Source: Desulfoscipio gibsoniae DSM 7213
GTDB lineage: Bacteria > Bacillota > Desulfotomaculia > Desulfotomaculales > Desulfallaceae
Reading direction: 5' to 3'
Assembly: GCF_000233715.2 (NCBI RefSeq)
Contig: NC_021184.1
Coordinates: 2,194,001 to 2,258,000 of the forward strand
Length of the DNA stretch: 64,000 nt
Made by a program: the position numbers and the translations under genes. Shown here in pieces: positions 57,979 through 64,000 of the stretch (its first letter is position 1; each line of letters starts with the position of its first letter). The notes below the pieces were generated by a model that saw nothing but the letters and a program-made list of their open reading frames with translations, ran no database searches and had not been told where the DNA came from.

Positions 57979-58863
57979 TTACCTGAATAACCTAGTCATT
58001 TTATTTATAAAGCTACGCATTCCTCTATCTTCAATTACTTCAGGTTCTTTTTTATAAAGCATGGTATAGGCAATTTTTTTAACTGCAGCGCTTGCTTTGG
58101 CATTAGGGTTATGTAGTAAAAATGGTTGTAGGCTTTTAACTGCTCTACATACTGATTGATCATATACTATATCGCCTAAAAAATTAATTTTGATAAATAG
58201 ATATTTAGCTGCCACATCCTTTAACCGATTAACCGCTCCCGCAGATTCATTATGACTACGAGCCTGGTTGACGATAAGGTGAATTTCACGATGTAATTTA
58301 AACTTATCCAACACTTTAATTAGCCCGTAAGCATCAGTTAATGACGTGGGTTCAGGAGTAATAACTATAACCACCTCGTTTGCAGCAGCACAAAAAGCTA
58401 AAACATCCTTAGAAATACCCGCGCCGGTATCAATTAATATAAAATCAGCCAGTTTGTTGAGCTTATCTATATTTTCCATCAGCCAGAAACGTTGGGTATT
58501 GGAAAGATTGGCCAACTCCATAAACCCTGATCCGCCGGCAATAATTTTAAGCCCACCGGGTCCCGGTAATAAAATATTTTCGATTGGTACATTCTTGTAC
58601 AGGTGGTCATATAGGGTTAACTGTGGAGTTACGCCAAGCAGTACATCCACATTAGCCATTCCCAGGTCGGCATCAAATATGATCACCCGCTGTTCGAGCT
58701 GTAACAAAGCGATAGCCAAATTAACCGCTAAATTGGTTTTTCCTACACCACCTTTTCCGCTGGTAATAGTGATAATCCGGGGGCCCCAGACCGGTACCGC
58801 TCTTTGGGCGGAAGAAACTTCTTTTGTATCTTCTTTAGTAAAGATACGTTTAATAATCCTCAT
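57979..58863 (-). CDS. flhG: FlhG (YlxH), MinD-like flagellar placement ATPase
   Basis: 294 residues from ATG at 58863; the frame extends 6 codons further. Full deviant Walker A (TSGKGGVGKTNLAVNL) and FDADLGMANVDVLLG, IDTGAGISKDV follow. It regulates the number and location of flagella with FlhF. It overlaps the flhF end by 14 bases. The N-terminal 28 residues before the ATPase are basic (IIKRIFTKED). Confidence 0.94.
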   Translation of the reverse strand: MRIIKRIFTKEDTKEVSSAQRAVPVWGPRIITITSGKGGVGKTNLAVNLAIALLQLEQRVIIFDADLGMANVDVLLGVTPQLTLYDHLYKNVPIENILLPGPGGLKIIAGGSGFMELANLSNTQRFWLMENIDKLNKLADFILIDTGAGISKDVLAFCAAANEVVIVITPEPTSLTDAYGLIKVLDKFKLHREIHLIVNQARSHNESAGAVNRLKDVAAKYLFIKINFLGDIVYDQSVCRAVKSLQPFLLHNPNAKASAAVKKIAYTMLYKKEPEVIEDRGMRSFINKMTRLFR

Positions 58864-60100
58864 CTGTTTCCGCGCCCCCAAGTAATATTTCAGCCAAACG
58901 TTTGGGAGTTATCTGTTCAATATCATCCGGCACATTTGAGCCATTAGCAATATAAACTATAGGTACGCCGGTATTACTGATAAGATTGAGCATGGAACCG
59001 TATGTATCCGTTTCATCTAATTTAGTCATGATTATTTTATTGAAACCGGTGGGCAAAAAATCGTTGGCAATTCTTATTAAGTCCCGGTTTTTGGTGGGGG
59101 TGCCTAAAACAAGACAAATATTTTGTTGTTCACCCACTGCTCCTAAAAAGGACTGTAACTCCAGCACTTGACTGCGGTTCTTGGACGGTCTGCCCTCAGT
59201 ATCAATAAAAACTGCTGTTTTGTTGCGGTGTGCCTCAATTGCCTTAATAAGCTCAGTGGGACTTGTCACTATATCAACAGGACAATCTATAATTTCACCA
59301 AAAATGCTCAATTTATTTATGACGCCAAAACGGTGATTAAATATACTAATCAGCCCTATTTCTTTTTTCTCTACCACTTTTAACCTGGTAGCCAGTTTGG
59401 CCAAGGTAAGCGTCTTCCCTACCCCCGAAGGTCCAATAAAAGTATAAATCCGGGCTGACTTATGTTCATTATAAGCGGGTTTAAGTAGATCCACTATTTT
59501 ATTTTTGATATGTATTTTAAAAATATCTTCATCTAAGGCATTATCATTAATACTGTTTTTAGCCAAATCATTAAAAATATTATTGATTAATGTATCATCG
59601 ACTTCCATATAGCGAAATATTTTTTTCCATTTATCAACCATACCATTCTCCATACTGTTCTCCATACCGTTACCTCCTTTATCCATTTCTTGCTGCAACA
59701 TAACTTTAAACCACTCGTTATCTTCCTGGTTGGCAATTGCCAAGATCGGCTCCGGTAGCTTAGAAGGAATTAATCTACCCGGTATTATTTGCGCAGGCAA
59801 TTTATTGTTAACTGTTCTTTTAGCTATTCCATATTCTATTTGTACTTGTTGCTCATAATCATTGTTGGCATCTGTACTTAAATAACGTTGCGAAGCTTCT
59901 ATTATAGTGTCCCCGGGCTTATTCTGTATTACATCGTCTACTGCGGCTGTTATCTCGACATTCCGATGACCCAAAAGATGTCTAATATTCCTGATGGGTT
60001 CTTTGATAGTGCTAACTATAACCGCGTCTTCCCCCAGTTCCTGGCGGATTTGTTGCATCGCCAATTGCATATCCGGGGCCACAAATTTTTTAATTTTCAT
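58850..60100 (-). CDS. flhF: FlhF, SRP-type flagellar GTPase
   Basis: 416 residues from ATG with GGTGG, overlapping the flhA end by 11 bases. N-terminal B domain (VAPDMQLAMQQIRQELGEDAVIV), then an N domain and the G domain with GPSGVGKTLTLAKLA, IDTEGRPSKNR and KLDETDTYG. It is the SRP54-like GTPase positioning early flagellar components. Central linker is Met/Asn-rich (NGMENSMENGM). Confidence 0.95.
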   Translation of the reverse strand: MKIKKFVAPDMQLAMQQIRQELGEDAVIVSTIKEPIRNIRHLLGHRNVEITAAVDDVIQNKPGDTIIEASQRYLSTDANNDYEQQVQIEYGIAKRTVNNKLPAQIIPGRLIPSKLPEPILAIANQEDNEWFKVMLQQEMDKGGNGMENSMENGMVDKWKKIFRYMEVDDTLINNIFNDLAKNSINDNALDEDIFKIHIKNKIVDLLKPAYNEHKSARIYTFIGPSGVGKTLTLAKLATRLKVVEKKEIGLISIFNHRFGVINKLSIFGEIIDCPVDIVTSPTELIKAIEAHRNKTAVFIDTEGRPSKNRSQVLELQSFLGAVGEQQNICLVLGTPTKNRDLIRIANDFLPTGFNKIIMTKLDETDTYGSMLNLISNTGVPIVYIANGSNVPDDIEQITPKRLAEILLGGAETDEDY

Positions 60101-62189
60101 TAATAACCACCGTCCCCACAGCTTCAATTTCTATATCAGTAATAACTTCGTTTACAGATATTACAGCGGTAGCCGGCATCTGCCTAACTATAAACCTTTT
60201 AAGTGGCAAGCGTAAGCGCGCTGAGCAAAGCAACACCGGTGCATATCCCCGGCCCATTGCTTTTTCCACTGTTTTTAAAATACTGTTTAATAATTGTCTG
60301 GCCAATCCCGGTTCCAGTACAGGATAAGATCCCAGCTGGGTGGGCTGTATAGAATCCGACAGCATTTTTTCCACATTGGGGTGCAATGTAATTACCTGTA
60401 ATTTATTTTCGTTATTAAGTAAACTGCGGCAAATACTGCGCGCTAATGAATGGCGAACTTTTTCTATTAAAAAGTCTAAATCTTTATTGACACGGGCTCC
60501 GTCACCCAATGCTTCAAGGATGGTAATGATATCTTTAACCGGTACATTTTCCAGCAGCAAATTCTGCAACACTTTTTGTATTTCACCTATCGACATAAGG
60601 TCGGGAAAGAGTTCTTCAACTACCGCCGGATTTTTTTCTTTAACTACATCAATCAGTTCTTTTACATCCTGACGTCCCAGTAATTCATGGGCATGTTTTT
60701 TAATAAATTCCGTTAAATGAGTAACTAATACAGTAGGACAGTCGACCACCGTCAAACCGGACATTTCCACCCGGTCTTGCTGATCCTGGGTAACCCACCA
60801 GGCCGGCAGCCCAAATGTAGGCTCAGTGGTAGGTATGCCGTGAATGTTAATTTCCTGTCCTGTAGGATTCAGCGCTAAAAAGTGATCAGGCATTAGCTCA
60901 CCGCTTTCAATTTCTTCGCCGCGGATAATAAAAGTATACTGGTTCGGCGGCTGCTGAAGGTTGTCCCTAATGCGAATGGGCCGTACATAAATACCCATTT
61001 CCACGGCACACTGCCGGCGCACGGAAGCCAGACGTTGCAGCAGGTTACCGCCGGATCTTTCATCCGTCAAAGGTATCAGATTATAGCCGATCTGAATCTG
61101 CAGCGGATCGGTTTCCATATAATGTAATACGTTTTCGGGCTCGTGGGGTTCCTGTACCTGTCTCCGGGCATCTTCTTGCTGTATATAAACCTCCTGCTTC
61201 TTTTTGTCGTTCAGCAGTGTATAGCCCCAAAAACCCAAAGCACCTGCTAGTGTTAAGAATACTATGCCGGGCATAGCAGGAATAAGACCGATGACAAATA
61301 AAACCCCAGCTACAACAAACAATATTTTGGGAAAGTTTAAAAACTGCTGGGCCAGATCTGCGCCAAAACTGGCATCTGAGGAGGCCCGAGTGACAAGTAT
61401 ACCTGACGAAGTTGAAATTAACAAAGCCGGTATCTGGGAAACCAGGCCGTCACCAATGGTTAAAATAGTATATGTCTGTATGGAAGTCATCACATCCATA
61501 CCTTTTTGCAGTACACCTATGGTAATACCGCCAATAATATTAATAATAATTATCACGATACCGGCTATGGCATCACCACGTACAAATTTACTGGCACCGT
61601 CCATAGCTCCGAAAAAATCAGCTTCCCGCTGCAATTTGCGACGGCGTTCGCGGGCCTCGTCTTCACCGATCAGGCCGCTGTTAAAATCAGCGTCAATACT
61701 CATCTGCTTGCCCGGCATAGCGTCAAGAGTAAACCGGGCCCCCACCTCAGAAACCCTTCCGGCACCACTGGTAATAACAACGAACTGAATTACAGTAATG
61801 ATGATAAATACAATGGCCCCCACCACGTAATCGCCACCAATTACAAACTGTCCGAAACCATTTATAATTTTACCGGCCTCAGCCTCACCTAAAATTAACC
61901 GGGTTGAAGAAATGTTTAGGGATAGGCGGTATAAAGTTGTCACCAAAAGCAACGTCGGGAAAATTGAAAATTGCAGCGGCTCAGTGGTAAACATGGTAAT
62001 CATAAGTATTACCAGCGACAGTGTAATGCTGATGGTAAGAAAAATATCCAGTGCCAGCGGTGGCAGGGGAATTATTATCAGCAGCACAATCCCCAAAATG
62101 GCAGCGGCAATTACTAAATCAGTATTATTTTTAACAAGCTGTCTAATGTTTGGCTGGGGATAAGTTGCCAACGTTATTTCCCCTTCCAT
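60090..62189 (-). CDS. flhA: Flagellar export gate protein FlhA
   Basis: 699 residues, full length. About eight N-terminal membrane helices (LVIAAAILGIVLLIIIPLPP, LVILMITMF), the FHIPEP signature region (SIDADFNSGLIGEDEARERRRKLQREADFFGAMDGASKFV), and a large cytoplasmic C-terminal domain binding substrates and chaperones. The GAMDGASKFVRGDA motif is intact. It is an integral membrane component of type III export. Confidence 0.97.
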   Translation of the reverse strand: MEGEITLATYPQPNIRQLVKNNTDLVIAAAILGIVLLIIIPLPPLALDIFLTISITLSLVILMITMFTTEPLQFSIFPTLLLVTTLYRLSLNISSTRLILGEAEAGKIINGFGQFVIGGDYVVGAIVFIIITVIQFVVITSGAGRVSEVGARFTLDAMPGKQMSIDADFNSGLIGEDEARERRRKLQREADFFGAMDGASKFVRGDAIAGIVIIIINIIGGITIGVLQKGMDVMTSIQTYTILTIGDGLVSQIPALLISTSSGILVTRASSDASFGADLAQQFLNFPKILFVVAGVLFVIGLIPAMPGIVFLTLAGALGFWGYTLLNDKKKQEVYIQQEDARRQVQEPHEPENVLHYMETDPLQIQIGYNLIPLTDERSGGNLLQRLASVRRQCAVEMGIYVRPIRIRDNLQQPPNQYTFIIRGEEIESGELMPDHFLALNPTGQEINIHGIPTTEPTFGLPAWWVTQDQQDRVEMSGLTVVDCPTVLVTHLTEFIKKHAHELLGRQDVKELIDVVKEKNPAVVEELFPDLMSIGEIQKVLQNLLLENVPVKDIITILEALGDGARVNKDLDFLIEKVRHSLARSICRSLLNNENKLQVITLHPNVEKMLSDSIQPTQLGSYPVLEPGLARQLLNSILKTVEKAMGRGYAPVLLCSARLRLPLKRFIVRQMPATAVISVNEVITDIEIEAVGTVVINEN

Positions 62190-62221
62190 AGAAAATATTC
62201 CTTGATCATACTTCCATGATT

Positions 62222-63292
62222 TTACCCTGTTTTATCCTTTAACCTGTAAACCATAGCTATTATCTCTGCGATGGCCTGGTAAAGTTCCACAGGTATCTCA
62301 TGACCTAACTCCACGTTGTGGTATAGTGCGCGGGCTACCGGCGGATTTTCTACTACAGGTACGTTGTTTAAACGGGCCAGTTTTTTCATCACTTGCACAA
62401 GTTCGCCCGCCCCTTTGGCTGTCAGCACCGGAGCCCCCATTTGCTGCTCATCATATTTGACAGCCGCTGCCACATGGGTAGGGTTGGTAATTACTACTGT
62501 TGCTTTGGGTACTTCCTGGCGAATAGCATTCATAACTAATTCACGCTGCCTGCGGCGCAGCCAGGATTTTACCATTGGGTCTCCTTCAGTTTGTTTAAAT
62601 TCGTCTTTAACTTCCTGCTTGGACATGCGCAGGTTCTTAATGTGCTCGTATTTTTGAAACAATAAGTCAAACACGGAGACAACAAAGAATGCCCCACCCC
62701 CCGCAAATGCAGTTACCAGCATAGTATCGGCAATTAAAACCAGCAATTGAGCGGGGGTTTTAAAGTACATCAGCAACATTTCCGATAAGCGACCTTTAAC
62801 TATGAAAAAAGCTGCTGTAGCCACTATAATTATTTTCAGTAAATTTTTTACCAGCTCAAATAAGCTGCGCCGGCTAAAAATCCTTTTAAAGCCTTCTATC
62901 GGGTTAAGCCGCTCTAATTTTGGCTGCAAGACCTGCGGTGCAAACATAATACCTGTTTGTATAATATTAGCCGCCACTGCAGCTATAACAATTATAATAA
63001 ATACAGGTAACAGAATTAGGCTCATTTGCACTAAAAAACCAAATAGGTAATTAGGTAGGTTCTCTGCCGGTAAATCCATTGTTAAACTGTTACTAAAATA
63101 TTCAACTAAAAGATTTTGCATGGAAGAAATTATAGAATCTTTTATAAAAGCAATTAACGCCAGGGCAGATAACAAAATAACCGCTGCGCTAAAGTCCCGG
63201 CTTTTGGGAACCTGACCTTTCTTACGTGCCTCCCGTATTTTTCGCGGGGTTGGCGCTTCTGTTTTTTGCTGAGATGAATTATTGCCTGCCAT
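62222..63292 (-). CDS. flhB: Flagellar export switch protein FlhB
   Basis: 356 residues. Four membrane helices in the N-terminal part and a cytoplasmic C-terminal domain with the autocleavage NPTH site (VVITNPTHVAAAVKYDEQ, cleaved between N and P). It controls substrate switching. ATG with AAGGGAATGACC; it starts where fliR ends (overlap of one base). Confidence 0.97.
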   Translation of the reverse strand: MAGNNSSQQKTEAPTPRKIREARKKGQVPKSRDFSAAVILLSALALIAFIKDSIISSMQNLLVEYFSNSLTMDLPAENLPNYLFGFLVQMSLILLPVFIIIVIAAVAANIIQTGIMFAPQVLQPKLERLNPIEGFKRIFSRRSLFELVKNLLKIIIVATAAFFIVKGRLSEMLLMYFKTPAQLLVLIADTMLVTAFAGGGAFFVVSVFDLLFQKYEHIKNLRMSKQEVKDEFKQTEGDPMVKSWLRRRQRELVMNAIRQEVPKATVVITNPTHVAAAVKYDEQQMGAPVLTAKGAGELVQVMKKLARLNNVPVVENPPVARALYHNVELGHEIPVELYQAIAEIIAMVYRLKDKTG

Positions 63293-64000
63293 CAGGTCAT
63301 TCCCTTCAATAGAATTACGATATCCTCCTCAATAACCCCGCAGAGGGAATAGATAATGCGTACCAATACAGGTACCATTATACTGAGCGTAATTAAACCA
63401 AAAATAATTTTAATGGGAAAACCCAACATGAACACATTTATTTGGGGCGCAGTACGGGCTAATAAACCCAGCGTAACGTCGATTATCAGCATAACGGCTA
63501 TAATTGGAGCTGCAATTTGCACACCGATACTTATGGCCTGGGCAAAAGTTTTTATTAGATGCATAGCTGCGTTCCCGGTAACCACCGCCGAGTTTAACGG
63601 CACAACTTCAAAACTGCGCACAATAGCAGCTAAAATCATATGATGGCCGTCAAAGGCAAAAAGTACTGCCAACCCTAAAAGGTATATAAATCGTGAGATT
63701 ATGCCGGACATGGCTGAAGCCACCGGATCAAAAATCAGGCTCATAAAAAAACCAATTTGCATATCAATAAGGTTACCGGTAAACATCAGCGCGCTGAGCA
63801 CCAAATTGGCGACAAAACCCAAAGCCAGCCCTACCAGTACCTCCCGCACCAGGGCAAAAACATAATTCCAGCCGTCTATGGAATAATTAGGTATGGACAG
63901 GTATATAATCGGGAAAGTGATCAGGCTTATTAAAAGTGCCAGGCCAATCTTAACTATTCCCGGAATATTAGACATTGAGAACAAGGGTGCCGTAACCAAA
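63292..64000 (-). CDS. fliR: Flagellar export protein FliR (5' end beyond window)
   Basis: About 236 codons visible, running off the right edge; the family is about 255-260 residues, so roughly 20 N-terminal residues are missing. Visible: TAPLFSMSNIPGIVKIGLALLIS, VLVGLALGFVANLVLSALMFTG and a C-terminal NVFMLGFPIKIIFGLITL. The export gate core subunit. The operon continues upstream beyond the window, probably with fliQ and fliP. Confidence 0.95.
   Translation of the reverse strand, partial: LVTAPLFSMSNIPGIVKIGLALLISLITFPIIYLSIPNYSIDGWNYVFALVREVLVGLALGFVANLVLSALMFTGNLIDMQIGFFMSLIFDPVASAMSGIISRFIYLLGLAVLFAFDGHHMILAAIVRSFEVVPLNSAVVTGNAAMHLIKTFAQAISIGVQIAAPIIAVMLIIDVTLGLLARTAPQINVFMLGFPIKIIFGLITLSIMVPVLVRIIYSLCGVIEEDIVILLKGMT

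Overview
The window reads as chromosome of an anaerobic, endospore-forming, flagellated Firmicute. The gene content suggests the Desulfotomaculum/Pelotomaculum group (Peptococcaceae), but this is inferred from content only; no rRNA or marker gene was compared. The clues are a NADH/hydrogenase-type NuoE-NuoF pair, an HdrA-HdrB-HdrC electron-transfer operon, a short hybrid cluster protein, many spore genes (cotJABC, CotF-like, GerW, GerM-like, a cortex-type L,D-transpeptidase and an SH3/AMIN amidase), and strong AGGAGG ribosome-binding sites with frequent TTG/GTG starts.

Region by region. 1-2.1 kb: end of an electron-transfer operon (nuoF, cut by the window edge, and nuoE, minus strand). 2.2-15 kb: scattered housekeeping genes (5-formyl-THF cyclo-ligase, ACT protein, tsaD, EEP hydrolase, sirtuin, gerW, thrC) mixed with many small unknown proteins, several with zinc-ribbon cysteines, and a DnaA-box-rich gap at 3.7-4.05 kb. 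15.05-15.7 kb: a decayed patch with an AAA-ATPase remnant and short repeats, then a macrodomain gene and a spore coat gene. 17.1-21.7 kb: hdrCBA operon. 22.4-24.05 kb: tRNA-Leu whose 3' 54 bp are exactly duplicated 1.5 kb downstream, bracketing a small integrated element with XRE-HicB-HicA. 24-28.5 kb: small membrane and cysteine-containing proteins, tRNA-Gly, tRNA-Arg, thioesterase, phosphoesterase. 28.6-31 kb: rdgB, rph, MBL hydrolase. 31-37 kb: envelope and spore genes. 37-42.5 kb: permease/SCP2 pair, a protein usually labelled quinate dehydrogenase, stress-type protein, a ParA-like ATPase coupled to an AcuA-like acetyltransferase. 42.8-44.7 kb: hcp, then on the opposite strand a large structured RNA that resembles the clostridial raiA motif. 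45-46.3 kb: cotJABC. 46.9-50.2 kb: a chemoreceptor and an intact IS with its target duplication. 50.25 kb to the end: a continuous minus-strand flagellar/chemotaxis operon (fliR-flhB-flhA-flhF-flhG-pilZ-fliA-two flgF/G-cheD-cheR-cheC-cheY-fliM-fliY), entering from beyond the right edge.

How they work together: NuoEF and HdrABC point to flavin-based redox chemistry with NADH, ferredoxin and disulfide-type carriers. The flagellar operon contains export-gate genes, placement GTPase/ATPase, sigma-28, rod proteins, adaptation enzymes (CheD, CheR, CheC) and switch proteins, so assembly and signalling are transcribed together. No complete defence system or CRISPR array was seen. The most unusual items are the tRNA-Leu mini-element, the raiA-like RNA locus, the ATPase/AcuA pair with an aberrant P-loop, and a dispersed repeat that now encodes part of the N-terminus of rdgB.
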